Positions 1 through 8,216 of a DNA stretch of 15,864 nucleotides are shown piece by piece. The position numbers were made by a program, and so were the translations under genes. The stretch is from Candidatus Eiseniibacteriota bacterium. GTDB taxonomy: Bacteria > Eisenbacteria > RBG-16-71-46 > JAGVPR01. The notes beneath the pieces were generated by a model. It had not been told where the DNA came from. It worked only from the letters and a program-made list of their open reading frames with translations, and did no database searches. The stretch is from the NCBI GenBank assembly GCA_020052115.1, contig JAGVPR010000237.1:1-15864 (forward strand), given 5' to 3'. The stretch's first letter is position 1; every line of letters begins with the position of its first letter.

Positions 1-1595
1 TCGGGGTGCTGGCGGCGCTCTTGTTGCACGCGCGGGACTACCGCTGGGGCCGCCTGCCGGCCGGCTTCACGCGCGGGATCGCCGTCTTGTGCTACGCCCT
101 CGGGGCCCTGTCGAAGGAGAGCGCCTTCATCTTGCCCGCGTTCCTCGTGCTCTACGATCTCGTCCTCGGCCGCGGCCCGTCGAAGCGGATCAAGGACTAT
201 GCCATGTATGCGGCGGCGGCGCTCGTGCTGCTCGGCGTCCGCGCCGCCGCGACCGCGGGGCCCAAGACGCCGATCGCTTTCGCGGACAACCCGGTGATCC
301 GCGCAGCCCTCGGCGTTCGTCTGGTGACGGCCATCGCCGTCATAGGGCGCTACGTCGGGCTCCTACTCTGGCCGGCGCGCCTCTCGGTGGACTATTCGTT
401 CGCGCAGACGGTACCGCTCACAGACGTCATGAATCCGGCGTTTCTCGCGGGCCTTGTCGCAATCGCAGCACTCGCCGGGATCGGATTCGCTCTCCGCTCG
501 CGGCCTCTCGCCTTCGCGGGGATCTTCTTCCTCGTCGCGATCGCTCCCACGTCCAACGTCTTCTTTCCGATCGGGACGATCATGGCCGAGCGTCTACTCT
601 ATCTGCCGTCGGTCTCGATCGCCCTCGTCGCGGGCTTTGCGGCCGACGCTCTGCGCCGATCGAGCCCGGTGGGGCGCAGGGCGCTCTTCCCGGCGCTCGC
701 CCTCCTCGCCGTCGTCGCTCTCACGTGGCGCACCGTGGAGAGAAACCGGGATTGGCGGTCAAACGCCACGCTCTTCGAGAGCGCGGCGCGCGTCTCGCCG
801 AAGAGCTTCCGCGTCCGCTCGGTGCTCGCAGAAATCGCCGAGGAGAGGGGCGACCTCGCCGCCGCGAGGACGGAGTTCGAGCGCGCGATCGCCATCTGGC
901 CGAAGTGGTCGTACACGTTCTGGAGGCTCGGTACGGTCGTCCGCAAGCAGGGGGACATCGCGGGCTCCCAGCCCTACTTCCGAAAGGCCCTGGAGATTGA
1001 CGACAAGATGCGGGGCGCGTACTTCTCGCTCGGCGAGAGCGAGCAGCAACTCCACCGCTACGACTCGGCCGTCCAGTGTTACGAGAAGCTCGAGACGCTC
1101 GAGCCGTGCCACCCCGGCCTCCACCAGAATCTGGGGTACGCGCTGCGCGATGCCGGGCGGCCGGCCGATGCCGAGGCGGCGTTCCGGCGCGGCATCGCGT
1201 GCACGCCCGACTCCGCGGGCCTCTACCGGGGCCTCGCGGTCGTGCTCGAGGATCGTGCGGATCGGGCCGGAGCCGAACGCGCCTACCGTGAGGCTCTGAC
1301 GAGGGACCCGGACGACGCCGTCTCGGCGAACAATTTGGCCTGGCTCCTCGCGGAGAAGGGTCCTCCGCCCGACGAGGCGCTGGCGCTGGCCGAGCGGGCG
1401 CTTCGCATCAACCCGAGCGCCACCGTTTACGATACGATGGCCTGGATCCGGTACCGCCGCGGGGATGTTGCAGGGGCGAGGGAGGCCGCCGCGGAGGCCG
1501 TTCGGCGAGATTCCACGAGCGCCGAGATCCTGGATCGGTGGAGGATCATCGAGGCGGCCTGGAGGGCCGGCAACCGGCAGGGAGGGACCCCATGA
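1..1595 (+). CDS. TMTC-like membrane O-mannosyltransferase homologue with C-terminal TPRs (5' partial)
   Basis: The frame is open to the left edge, so the true start and N-terminal part lie outside the window. The first in-window start-like codon is GTG at 6, and residues here are counted from it. Residues about 1-240 are hydrophobic with several membrane spans. Three stretches match the eukaryotic TMTC O-mannosyltransferase family: LSKESAF (35-41) followed by LYDL, the DUF1736-like LLLWPARLSVDYSF (119-132), and ERLLYLPSVS (195-204). Residues about 266-500 are TPR units of about 34 residues. Members of this GT-C family transfer mannose from a lipid-linked donor to protein from the extracytoplasmic side of the membrane. 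The catalytic acidic residues expected near the N-terminus are not in view, so activity cannot be judged. The stop overlaps the next start (ATGA, 1592-1595), so the two genes are translationally coupled. A plain TPR membrane protein without transferase activity is the alternative. Confidence 0.8.
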   Translation, partial: GVLAALLLHARDYRWGRLPAGFTRGIAVLCYALGALSKESAFILPAFLVLYDLVLGRGPSKRIKDYAMYAAAALVLLGVRAAATAGPKTPIAFADNPVIRAALGVRLVTAIAVIGRYVGLLLWPARLSVDYSFAQTVPLTDVMNPAFLAGLVAIAALAGIGFALRSRPLAFAGIFFLVAIAPTSNVFFPIGTIMAERLLYLPSVSIALVAGFAADALRRSSPVGRRALFPALALLAVVALTWRTVERNRDWRSNATLFESAARVSPKSFRVRSVLAEIAEERGDLAAARTEFERAIAIWPKWSYTFWRLGTVVRKQGDIAGSQPYFRKALEIDDKMRGAYFSLGESEQQLHRYDSAVQCYEKLETLEPCHPGLHQNLGYALRDAGRPADAEAAFRRGIACTPDSAGLYRGLAVVLEDRADRAGAERAYREALTRDPDDAVSANNLAWLLAEKGPPPDEALALAERALRINPSATVYDTMAWIRYRRGDVAGAREAAAEAVRRDSTSAEILDRWRIIEAAWRAGNRQGGTP

Positions 1596-3934
1596 GGCAG
1601 TGGCTCCATCGCGCGGCGGCAGCGCTCTCGTTCGTCGTGCCGCTGGCGATGTACGTGAAGACACACACGCCGACCGTGCCGTTCTGGGATAGCGGCGAGT
1701 TCATCGCGGTGTCCGCGGTGCTCGGAATCCCGCACCCGCCGGGGATGCCGTTCTACGTCCTGCTGGGGCGCGTGGCGCTGCTGCCCGGCCTCGCCCCGCC
1801 CGCGGCGACGCTGAACGTCCTGGCCGGAATCGCCGCCGCCGTCACCTGCCTTTTCATCTACCTCATCACGGTGCGTCTCGCGCACGGGATCTCCGACGGC
1901 CGCTGGGCCGACCCGTCCTCCCGCGCTCCACTGTTCCGGGGCGCCCCTCCTGCGTTCGCGATCCCGCTCATCGGGCTCGGCGCCGCGTTCGTGGCCGCAT
2001 TCTCGTACACGTTCTGGTTCAACGCCATCGAGGCCGAGGTGTACTCGCTCGCGGGGATGATCAGCGCTCTCGGGATCTGGGCGGCGCTCCTCTGGCGCGA
2101 CCGGGCGGACGACCCGGGCGTGAGCCGGGTTCTGCTGCTCGTGGCCTACCTCGTGGCTCTGGCCGTCGGAATCCACCTGAGCGTTGCCCTGATCGTGCCC
2201 GGGATCTTCCTTTTCGTGTTGCTCGTTCGGCCGAGGACCCTCGGTTCCGCAAAGCTCTGGACCTGGGCTCTGGCGCTCGCGGTGCTCGGCGTTTCGGTGC
2301 ACCTCTATCTGTTCATCCGCGCGCACCATCATCCCGCGATCAACGAGGCGGACCCCTCGACGCTCCACCGGCTCTGGCTCATGCTCTCGCGCGATCAGTA
2401 CAAGCCGCCGACGCCGTTCGTGCGCCGGGCAGCCCTCGGCTATCAGTTCGACGAGATGTTCTGGCAGTACCTCCGCGCGCAGTACGTCGCGGGGGGCCGC
2501 GGGATCCTCGGCGTGGCGCTCGGGTCGCTTCCGTTCCTGGCGGCTCTCGCCGGCGCGGTGCTCCACTGGCGCCGCGATCGGAAGGGCTTCTGGCTCATGG
2601 CGACGACGCTCTTCCTGACGAGCATCTACCTGGTCTTCTACCTGAACTTCACCGATCACGAGGTGCGGGCGCGTGACTACTTCTTCTTCCTGGCGTTCCA
2701 GTTCCTGCCGATCTGGTTCGCCCTCGGACTCTTCGCTCTCGCGAGGGAGGCGGCGGCGAGGCTGCCGTCACGCGGCTCTCTCGGCCGGGCCGCGACCGGG
2801 GGAGTGTGCTTGCTGGGGATCGTCTACGCCTTCTCGATGGCGGTCCACGGCATGCCCGCCCACGACCGGAGCGGGTACTACTTCGCGCGGGATCTCGCCC
2901 ACAATCTTCTCACCGGCCTGCCGAAGAACACGATCCTCTTCACGAACGGAGACAACGACACGTTTCCGCTGTGGTACGCGCAATTCGTGGAGAACGAGAG
3001 GCAGGACATTCGCATCGTGAACCTGAGCCTGCTCAACACGCCCTGGTACATGAAGCAGGCCCGCGACGGACATCCCCAGCCGGCGGTGCCCGTGAACATG
3101 TCCGATGTTGAGATTGACGCGCTGCGGCCGACATTCGATCGCGGGGGGCGGCCCCTCGGTGTGGCCGATCAGGGGGTCTACGCGATCCTCACCGCGAACA
3201 ACTGGAAGCGCCCGGTCTACGCGGCGATGACGGTGCCGGAGAGCTACTGGTCGCGGCTGGGTTTCTCCGGTCGTTTGAAGGTCGAGGGCGTCAACCTCAA
3301 GATCGAACCGGCCCGCGTGTCCCCCTCGTGCGATGCGCATCTCACCGTGGATCTGCTCGATCACACGTATCAATACCGGGGGATCCTGACGCCGGAAGGG
3401 AAGCGCTCCGCGCGGCTCGCGGTGGATCCTGAGACCGAAGGGCTCGTGCAGAATTACGGCGCCTCGTACTACGCGGCCGGGCGAGCGTTCGTCGAGACCG
3501 ACAGCCTGGAGGCGGCCGCGCACGCGTTCAAGCGCGCGACCATCTTCGCGCCCGACGTGGCGGTCGTGCATCAAGAGCTGGCGGCGATGTACCTCGAGAC
3601 GTTCCGCCTGGCACAGGCCGAGGAGGTGATCGGCAGCGCGATGATGCGCTGGCCGCGGTTGCCGGAGCTGTACAAGCTGCGCGGTGACCTATTCGGTTTG
3701 CGTGAGGATCTCGACGGGGCCGCGGAGTCCTACCGAAAGGCGATCGAGCTGAACCGCGATTTCCGGGCGCCGTACGTGCTCCTCTACCACATCTACGTGA
3801 AGCAGGGACGTCCGGCCGATGCGGGGAAGATCATCGAGGACTTCCTCGCGGGCCATCCTCAGGATGCGGGCGCGAAGGATCTGCTGGCGAAGCTCGATGG
3901 GGTTTCCGTGGACACGCTCCACCCCTCGCGCTGA
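1592..3934 (+). CDS. DUF2723/TMEM260-like protein O-mannosyltransferase family protein with C-terminal TPRs
   Basis: A 780-residue membrane protein. I chose the ATG at 1592 over an in-frame start at 1538 because GGAGG (1581-1585) lies 6 bases upstream and the ATG overlaps the preceding stop. The N-terminus carries the DUF2723 signature: FWDSGEF (31-37) followed by GIPHPPGMP (45-53). Further family-like segments are FNAIEAEVYSL in the first half and EVRARDYFFFLAFQF at about 1070 bases into the gene. Multiple hydrophobic spans fill the first two thirds, and the last ~160 residues hold TPR-like repeats. The family includes human TMEM260, an ER O-mannosyltransferase, and bacterial GT117-type enzymes. 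By analogy this protein would move a sugar from a polyprenyl donor to exported protein or another acceptor; the acceptor cannot be read from the sequence. The pairing with the upstream TMTC-like gene supports a shared glycosylation role. A perfect hairpin follows the stop. Confidence 0.88.
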   Translation: MRQWLHRAAAALSFVVPLAMYVKTHTPTVPFWDSGEFIAVSAVLGIPHPPGMPFYVLLGRVALLPGLAPPAATLNVLAGIAAAVTCLFIYLITVRLAHGISDGRWADPSSRAPLFRGAPPAFAIPLIGLGAAFVAAFSYTFWFNAIEAEVYSLAGMISALGIWAALLWRDRADDPGVSRVLLLVAYLVALAVGIHLSVALIVPGIFLFVLLVRPRTLGSAKLWTWALALAVLGVSVHLYLFIRAHHHPAINEADPSTLHRLWLMLSRDQYKPPTPFVRRAALGYQFDEMFWQYLRAQYVAGGRGILGVALGSLPFLAALAGAVLHWRRDRKGFWLMATTLFLTSIYLVFYLNFTDHEVRARDYFFFLAFQFLPIWFALGLFALAREAAARLPSRGSLGRAATGGVCLLGIVYAFSMAVHGMPAHDRSGYYFARDLAHNLLTGLPKNTILFTNGDNDTFPLWYAQFVENERQDIRIVNLSLLNTPWYMKQARDGHPQPAVPVNMSDVEIDALRPTFDRGGRPLGVADQGVYAILTANNWKRPVYAAMTVPESYWSRLGFSGRLKVEGVNLKIEPARVSPSCDAHLTVDLLDHTYQYRGILTPEGKRSARLAVDPETEGLVQNYGASYYAAGRAFVETDSLEAAAHAFKRATIFAPDVAVVHQELAAMYLETFRLAQAEEVIGSAMMRWPRLPELYKLRGDLFGLREDLDGAAESYRKAIELNRDFRAPYVLLYHIYVKQGRPADAGKIIEDFLAGHPQDAGAKDLLAKLDGVSVDTLHPSR

Positions 3935-3945
3935 ACGGCCCTCGA

Positions 3946-3976
3946 GCGCCGCGGCGGAGGTGGTCCGCCGCGGCGC
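3946..3976 (+). terminator. Perfect 13-bp hairpin after the glycosyltransferase operon
   Basis: GCGCCGCGGCGGA (3946-3958) is followed by a 5-base loop GGTGG and then its exact reverse complement (3964-3976). It begins 11 bases after the stop at 3934. No T-run follows, so it is either a terminator of the U-poor type or an mRNA 3'-end stabiliser. Confidence 0.6.
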
Positions 3977-4079
3977 ATGATGGAACCCTGAAGACGCTCG
4001 ACACGGAGATCGGCCACTTCAGCCGCTACGCTCCGGGAGGAAGAGCGGGCTGGTAGCGAGGACGGCCGGTCGCAAGAGG

Positions 4080-4110
4080 AACGGGGACGTCCGCGCGGGA
4101 CATCCCCGTT
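4080..4110 (-). terminator. Hairpin terminator of the secreted-protein gene
   Basis: Read on the minus strand, AACGGGGATGTCC, a 5-base loop and GGACGTCCCCGTT form a 13-bp stem with one G-U pair. On the plus strand the same position is a C-A mismatch, so the structure favours minus-strand transcripts. It lies 21 bases past the stop at 4132 and is followed by a weak T-containing stretch (CCTCTT). Confidence 0.65.
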
Positions 4111-4131
4111 CTGCTGGTTCGCCTGCGCCGG

Positions 4132-4995
4132 TCAGCGGATCCGGAGGTCGCTGATCCCCTGGAGCCGCTGGGACCCCTTGGCCCCGACCGCAGTCCCCGA
4201 GACGTGCTGCACGATGCGCCCGGAGGAAACCGATGGCGTGCCGTCGGCGGCAAGCACCGCCTGCCACTTCCAGTCGGGAACCGTCAGCCCCCAGCTCGAA
4301 GCGTACTTGGGTCCCGACGTGACCTCGGCCGTCTTCGTCCACCGGACGAGCGAGGAGACGGCGGTCACGACGTTCCCGGCTGAATCCACGCGGGCCGCGA
4401 CATAGCTCTGGTCGTCACGAAGCGTGAAGTAGATCGGGTCGCCCTTGGAGTCCCAGAGGGCGATCCGCTCGATCTTCTTGGCGTCCAGAAGATCATCGGC
4501 CGTCGTCTCCTGCACGACCCAGCCTTCGGCCTTCATCTCCTTCCGCTCGACGCTGCCTCTGCGGAACTGCACGCCGATCTTCGTCGCCCCGATAATCTGC
4601 GCGTGGGAAGACTGCGTTGGCGGTCCGAGTCTCGCGGCGAGGCCGCCGCCCTCCGCCGAGGTCATCGCGAGAGAACCGTCCCTGTCGGCGACCACATCGA
4701 GTCCGGCGCGAGGCGCGATCTGCGATGCGTCGCCGGGAGCCCGCCACGAGTCACGCAGAAGCGCGTTCCATGTGCCTGTCTCGTTGACATCCACGAGGTA
4801 GTTCCCGGCCGTCTGATCCTTCGCCGGGATGGAGCGCGCGAGATCCCAGACGGCGGAGAAGCCCGGTTCCACGCGCACGGACTGGAAGAAGAACAGGTCT
4901 TCGAACCGCTCGGCGGCCCCGGCCGCGCCGGCAAAGAGAACGGCGCACGCCGCCGCCGCGAAGGCCCACGTCCCAAAGAGACCCACCCGTCGCAT
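4132..4995 (-). CDS. Secreted protein of unknown function
   Basis: A 287-residue protein that I do not recognise. The ATG at 4995 is chosen over upstream in-frame starts because a strong AAGGAGGT (4999-5006) sits just before it and because it begins a convincing signal peptide: MRR, then a hydrophobic alanine-rich core, then AGAAGAA with likely cleavage before residues ERFEDLFF. There is a single Cys at residue 17, inside the hydrophobic core and without a lipobox, so a lipoprotein is unlikely. The mature part has no further membrane spans. It is rich in alternating hydrophobic and polar stretches (for example WKWQAVLAADG and DPIYFTLRDDQSYVAARVD), consistent with a mostly beta-structured periplasmic or exported protein. 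It is transcribed alone, convergent to the glycosyltransferase operon and divergent from fabI, and ends in a hairpin. It could be a substrate of the neighbouring glycosylation genes, but only proximity suggests this. Confidence 0.75.
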   Translation of the reverse strand: MRRVGLFGTWAFAAAACAVLFAGAAGAAERFEDLFFFQSVRVEPGFSAVWDLARSIPAKDQTAGNYLVDVNETGTWNALLRDSWRAPGDASQIAPRAGLDVVADRDGSLAMTSAEGGGLAARLGPPTQSSHAQIIGATKIGVQFRRGSVERKEMKAEGWVVQETTADDLLDAKKIERIALWDSKGDPIYFTLRDDQSYVAARVDSAGNVVTAVSSLVRWTKTAEVTSGPKYASSWGLTVPDWKWQAVLAADGTPSVSSGRIVQHVSGTAVGAKGSQRLQGISDLRIR

Positions 4996-4998
4996 ACG

Positions 4999-5006
4999 AC
5001 CTCCTT
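4999..5006 (-). promoter_or_regulatory. Strong Shine-Dalgarno that sets the start at 4995
   Basis: The minus strand reads AAGGAGGT followed by CGT and the ATG. This near-perfect anti-16S complement rules out the longer in-frame start at 5130, whose extra residues are basic and unlike a signal peptide. Confidence 0.8.
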
Positions 5007-5180
5007 CGGAATTCGGCTCCCGTTTCCTGGCCGGCCCCGACGCCCGCGCTTGGACGGCGCCCGGCGTCCGGGTCTGCTTCGAGACCGTGACAGCCACCAT
5101 CTTAGCGGCTCGGCGCCGCCGCCGCCACAATCACTCGGGTGCGTCTCCTCGCGAAGTGGCCGCTTCAAAGGCGCTCGCGG

Positions 5181-5210
5181 TTGACATGGCGGGAAAGGGG
5201 AGGCTACCCT
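5181..5210 (+). promoter_or_regulatory. Candidate sigma-70-type promoter of fabI
   Basis: A perfect TTGACA (5181-5186) is separated by 18 bases from TACCCT (5205-5210), which keeps the first, second and last bases of the -10 consensus. It lies in the 279-base divergent region between the secreted-protein gene and fabI and would give a leader of about 60 bases. I found no equally good promoter on the minus strand of this region. Confidence 0.45.
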
Positions 5211-5224
5211 TCCGCCGTTCCTCA

Positions 5225-5246
5225 GGCCCGTCCGTCCGCGCGGGCC
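5225..5246 (+). repeat. Small inverted repeat in the fabI leader
   Basis: GGCCCG (5225-5230) and CGGGCC (5241-5246) are exact complements separated by 10 bases. The pair lies between the candidate -10 box and the ribosome binding site (GGGAGGT, 5262-5268). It could be an operator or a leader hairpin, or chance in GC-rich DNA. Confidence 0.25.
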
Positions 5247-5274
5247 GTCGGTTTGTTCCCCGGGAGGTCTCAGA

Positions 5275-6054
5275 ATGGTCGCCGGTCTGCTCGAGGGAAA
5301 GAACGGTCTCATCCTCGGCGTCGCGAACCAGCGCAGCATCGCGTGGGCCATCGCGCGCTCCGCTTCCGAGGCGGGGGCACGCCTGGCGTTCACGTACCAG
5401 GGGGAGCGGCTCGAGGAGAACGTCCGGTCACTGGCCGAGACGCTGCCGGGCTCGCTCGTCCTGCCGTGCGACGTCTCCGACGGCGCGCAGATTGACGCCG
5501 TCTTCGACGCCCTCCGCCGTGATTGGGGGCGGCTCGACTTCCTCGTGCACTCGATCGCGTTCGCGCCGCGAGCCGACCTCGAAGGGGACTTCGCCGACAC
5601 CTCGCGAGAGGGGTTTCGCATCGCGCTCGAGGTGAGCGCCTACTCGCTCGTTTCGCTCGCGCGCGCCGCCGCGCCGCTCATGACCGGCCCCGAGGGCGGC
5701 AGCATCGTGGCGCTGACCTATCTCGGCTCCGTGCGCGCCGTGCCCGGGTACAACGTCATGGGCGTGGCCAAGGCCGCGCTGGAAAGCTCCGTGCGATACC
5801 TCGCGCTCGATCTCGGACCGCGCAACATCCGGGTGAACGCCATCTCGGCCGGTCCGATCAACACGCTCGCCGCGCGCGGTGTCTCGGGCTTCACCGCGAT
5901 CCTCTCGCAGGTGCGGGAGCGCGCGCCCCTGAAGCGGAACACCGAGGCGGCCGAGGTGGGAGACGCCGCCGTGTTCTTCTTCTCCTCGCTCTCGCGAGGC
6001 GTCACCGGCGACGTGCTCTACGTGGATTCCGGCTACCACATCCTCGGCATCTGA
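5275..6054 (+). CDS. fabI: Enoyl-[acyl-carrier-protein] reductase (NADH), FabI
   Basis: A 259-residue short-chain dehydrogenase/reductase-type protein of normal FabI length. FabI reduces trans-2-enoyl-ACP in the last step of each fatty acid elongation cycle, using NADH (or NADPH), in the cytoplasm. The N-terminus has the FabI nucleotide-binding signature GVANQRSIAWAIA (15-27) in place of the classical TGxxxGxG. The catalytic region TYLGS...PGYNVMGVAKAALE contains Tyr149, Tyr159 and Lys166, giving the Tyr-x6-Lys pair typical of FabI. It continues into RVNAISAGPINTLAA (186-200), where GPI-x-T contacts the cofactor. The ATG at 5275 has GGGAGGT 6 bases upstream. The gene is monocistronic, with its own candidate promoter, and ends at a hairpin. 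No key residue is missing. This is the main target of triclosan-type inhibitors in bacteria that depend on it. Confidence 0.97.
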   Translation: MVAGLLEGKNGLILGVANQRSIAWAIARSASEAGARLAFTYQGERLEENVRSLAETLPGSLVLPCDVSDGAQIDAVFDALRRDWGRLDFLVHSIAFAPRADLEGDFADTSREGFRIALEVSAYSLVSLARAAAPLMTGPEGGSIVALTYLGSVRAVPGYNVMGVAKAALESSVRYLALDLGPRNIRVNAISAGPINTLAARGVSGFTAILSQVRERAPLKRNTEAAEVGDAAVFFFSSLSRGVTGDVLYVDSGYHILGI

Positions 6055-6055
6055 T

Positions 6056-6078
6056 CCGCGCCGTTCGCGAAGGCGCGG
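6056..6078. terminator. Hairpin between convergent genes
   Basis: CCGCGCC (6056-6062) pairs exactly with GGCGCGG (6072-6078), and the 9-base centre contains the palindrome TTCGCGAA, which can extend the stem. It fills almost all of the 31 bases between the fabI stop (6054) and the stop of the convergent membrane gene (6086), so it probably serves both strands. There is no T-run. Confidence 0.5.
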
Positions 6079-6085
6079 CTCCGCA

Positions 6086-6697
6086 TCAACGCATCGCCGC
6101 GAGCGCCGGCCCCAGCCATTCGTGGATCACGAAGTATGCGCGCGCGATGACGAGGCTCATCCGTGACATCACAGTGGTGCCGAAGGCGGCTCCGAAGGAG
6201 ATCATCAGGAACCAGATCCCGATCCGGGCGGAGACGCCGAGTGCTCCCCGATGCTCCCTGCTGAAGAAGAAATACGAGAGTGTCGTCAGCGTGCCGGCGA
6301 CGATCACGACATTGCCGAACGTCTTCAAGGGCACGATCGTCGCCTGCGCCTGCGGCAGGATGTCCCCCTGCACGTACTGCTGCAGGTTGATCGCGGCATA
6401 GACGCCGACGTAGATCGCGATCGGCCAGCGCGCGAGCCAGCCCCCCCGCGGCAAGAAGCGCGTGAAAAGCAGCAGCGAGAGTGCGGCCGGAACGACCAGG
6501 ACCCAATGGCCGTCCTGCAGGAGCGGCATGAGCAGGTTCGGCACGAGCACGTTGTGCCACATGACCGCGATGTAGTAGCCGGCGGAGATGCCCACGTAGA
6601 CGTGCTCGATCGTGCGGTAGACGGGGTTGTCCCGGTAGAGGAAGGAGAAGATGACGAGCGTGAGCAGCCCCGCGACCCACACGCCGGCGTGAGGCAT
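6086..6697 (-). CDS. Multi-pass membrane protein of unknown function (cluster gene 5)
   Basis: A 203-residue hydrophobic protein with about six predicted membrane spans, for example VWVAGLLTLVIFSFLY near the start, VLVVPAALSLLLF, YVGVYAAINL, FGNVVIVAGTLTTLSYFFF and IGIWFLMISFGAAFG. Two adjacent ATGs exist at 6700 and 6697. The second is preferred because AGGAGG (6703-6708) is 5 bases from it but only 2 from the first. The short loops contain no recognisable catalytic motif. The ATGA overlap with the preceding gene shows it is translated as part of the cluster. I cannot name a family. It may be a transporter-like or scaffold subunit of a complex with the neighbouring proteins. Confidence 0.8.
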   Translation of the reverse strand: MPHAGVWVAGLLTLVIFSFLYRDNPVYRTIEHVYVGISAGYYIAVMWHNVLVPNLLMPLLQDGHWVLVVPAALSLLLFTRFLPRGGWLARWPIAIYVGVYAAINLQQYVQGDILPQAQATIVPLKTFGNVVIVAGTLTTLSYFFFSREHRGALGVSARIGIWFLMISFGAAFGTTVMSRMSLVIARAYFVIHEWLGPALAAMR

Positions 6698-7527
6698 CAT
6701 CGCCTCCTCGACAGGAAGAACGCCGCGTTTCCCGCCGCCACGAGAATGAGGATGGCGAGGTGCGCCATGGATTGCGCGTCCATGCCGGCCGAAGCGAAGC
6801 CCGGTTTCCGGATGAAGCGTTCGTACTCGGCAGCGCCCTGCAGGCCGCCGAGAAGCCCCACGAGCTGCCCCGACTGAAGATAGGAGTAGTAACGCGGGAT
6901 GCTCACCGCCGTGCAGCCCGCGCCGACCGGCAGCCCGAACCGGGCCCCCGCGATCCTCACGTACTGGTCGGTCGTCGCCCCGTGGGCGATGTCAATCAGG
7001 AGCGAGGCGTCCTTCCACGTATGCACGCCCGCCATGACCGGGAGCGAATCGGTCGGGATGCCGCGATGGTCCACCGGATAGGCTGAGCGGAAGTCGTTCG
7101 CGACGGCGAGAATCACGGTCTCGTTGCCGGCCTTGTACCCGAGATTGACGAAGTCCACGCCCGGCCGGCGGCCGAAGCGCGCCGCGATCTCGACGAGCTG
7201 CCTCTCGGCGATGGGCCCGGTCTGAGCGTAGTTCGTGAGCGCGATGACACGGAGGTTTTTCCGGAACAGATGATCGAGGATCGCGCGCGTCATCGGCGCG
7301 AGTTCCGGCATCGAGGAGGGGTCGTAGTCGAAGCCGAGCACGACCACCGCGCGCTCGGGCAGCGATTCGACCCGGTCGTAGAGCGCCTGCGCTTCGCGGC
7401 TCGTGCGAAGAGGCAGCCCGATCGGAACCAGGAGCGGCGCCACGACGGCGACGGCGATCGCGACGAAGATGAACCGGCGGTCCAGGAGGGACACGGCTTC
7501 GATCCAGCGGCGGACTCGCTCGTTCAT
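6697..7527 (-). CDS. Membrane-anchored protein of unknown function with a TM-soluble-TM layout (cluster gene 4)
   Basis: A 276-residue protein. Residues about 18-36 (RRFIFVAIAVAVVAPLLVP) form an N-terminal anchor and residues about 252-272 (AHLAILILVAAGNAAFFL) a C-terminal one. The ~210 residues between look like an alpha/beta domain, with strands such as RAVVVLGFDYDP and NLRVIALTNYAQ and loops such as NLGYKAGNE. A later stretch reads HGATTDQYVRIAGARFGLP, then GCTAVSIPRYYSYLQSGQL and LLGGLQGAAEYERFI. This stretch resembles the corresponding part of the DUF6754-like protein in the same cluster. The start overlaps the stop of the preceding gene (ATGA, 7524-7527), and its own stop overlaps the next gene. 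No known enzyme motif is seen. The function is probably shared with the cluster. Confidence 0.8.
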   Translation of the reverse strand: MNERVRRWIEAVSLLDRRFIFVAIAVAVVAPLLVPIGLPLRTSREAQALYDRVESLPERAVVVLGFDYDPSSMPELAPMTRAILDHLFRKNLRVIALTNYAQTGPIAERQLVEIAARFGRRPGVDFVNLGYKAGNETVILAVANDFRSAYPVDHRGIPTDSLPVMAGVHTWKDASLLIDIAHGATTDQYVRIAGARFGLPVGAGCTAVSIPRYYSYLQSGQLVGLLGGLQGAAEYERFIRKPGFASAGMDAQSMAHLAILILVAAGNAAFFLSRRR

Positions 7528-8147
7528 TGACGCAGCCCCAGGTATCCGCGCTCGACCCCGACGATGAGTCGGAGAGCCGTTGCCGTGGCGCCCACCGCGG
7601 CGCCGACGATGAGCCCGCGCTGGGCTGCGAGCGATGGGTGGCCGAGGAGCCAGCTCGAGAGAGAGGGCAACCCGCTCCAGATCGCGCCGCCCAGCGGGAC
7701 GTTGCCGAGCATGACGACCGCGGCTGTCAGGAGCAGCACCGTCGCCTGTGCATTCCGCATGCGAAAGGCCCTGAAGGCGGCGGAGGCGATGAAGAAGGCG
7801 AGCAGGCTGAACATCGTGGACTCCATCGGGACCTGCACGTTCTGGAAGATCCAGTTGTACGCGGTGCCTTCACCGATGCCGCCGAGGATCCCGAGCCCCG
7901 CCATGCCGGCGAGACAGACGAGCACGACCACGCGGTAGCGAGCCCCGGAGTCGCGGCGCCGCACGCGGGCGAGGTTCACGGCGAAGACCGACATCCCGCC
8001 CATCACGAAGGATGCGGCCGAGAGGATGAGCGTCCAGTCCACGATCGCCCTCGAGAGGGTGCCGATCACGGGCTTCGGGATGAAGAAGTCGAGCAGGACG
8101 ATCCACCCGCTCACGACGCAGAGGATGATCGGCAGCTCTTTCTTCAT
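7524..8147 (-). CDS. Multi-pass membrane protein of unknown function (cluster gene 3)
   Basis: A 207-residue hydrophobic protein with about six membrane spans. It begins MKKELPIILCVVSGWIVLLD and ends with a positively charged tail after LRLIVGVERGYLG. The conserved-looking loop NVQVPMESTMFSLLAFF precedes a long span that ends in the basic AFRAFRMRN. The ATG at 8147 is preceded by GAGG 7 bases upstream. A 69-base gap separates it from the DUF6754-like gene upstream, and it overlaps the next gene by ATGA. Its size and topology are similar to those of the last gene of the cluster, so the two might form paired membrane subunits. I do not recognise a named family. Confidence 0.8.
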   Translation of the reverse strand: MKKELPIILCVVSGWIVLLDFFIPKPVIGTLSRAIVDWTLILSAASFVMGGMSVFAVNLARVRRRDSGARYRVVVLVCLAGMAGLGILGGIGEGTAYNWIFQNVQVPMESTMFSLLAFFIASAAFRAFRMRNAQATVLLLTAAVVMLGNVPLGGAIWSGLPSLSSWLLGHPSLAAQRGLIVGAAVGATATALRLIVGVERGYLGLRQ

Positions 8148-8216
8148 CGTGTTTCCTCGATGCTCCGGTTGTCGCGGTCCATCCGTGCGGCGGCGGCGTG
8201 CGGACCCACGCAGCCG

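Noticed and set aside
759..1664. Long open frame on the minus strand
   Set aside because: It is antisense to the TMTC-like gene, arginine/proline-rich and without family features. Such frames arise from high GC content.
4132..4995. Lipoprotein signal in the secreted protein
   Set aside because: The only Cys (residue 17) lies in the middle of the hydrophobic core and lacks a lipobox; cleavage after the AGA-type site is more likely.
5114..5126. GCC triplet run in the fabI divergent region
   Set aside because: It is short and expected by chance in GC-rich intergenic DNA.
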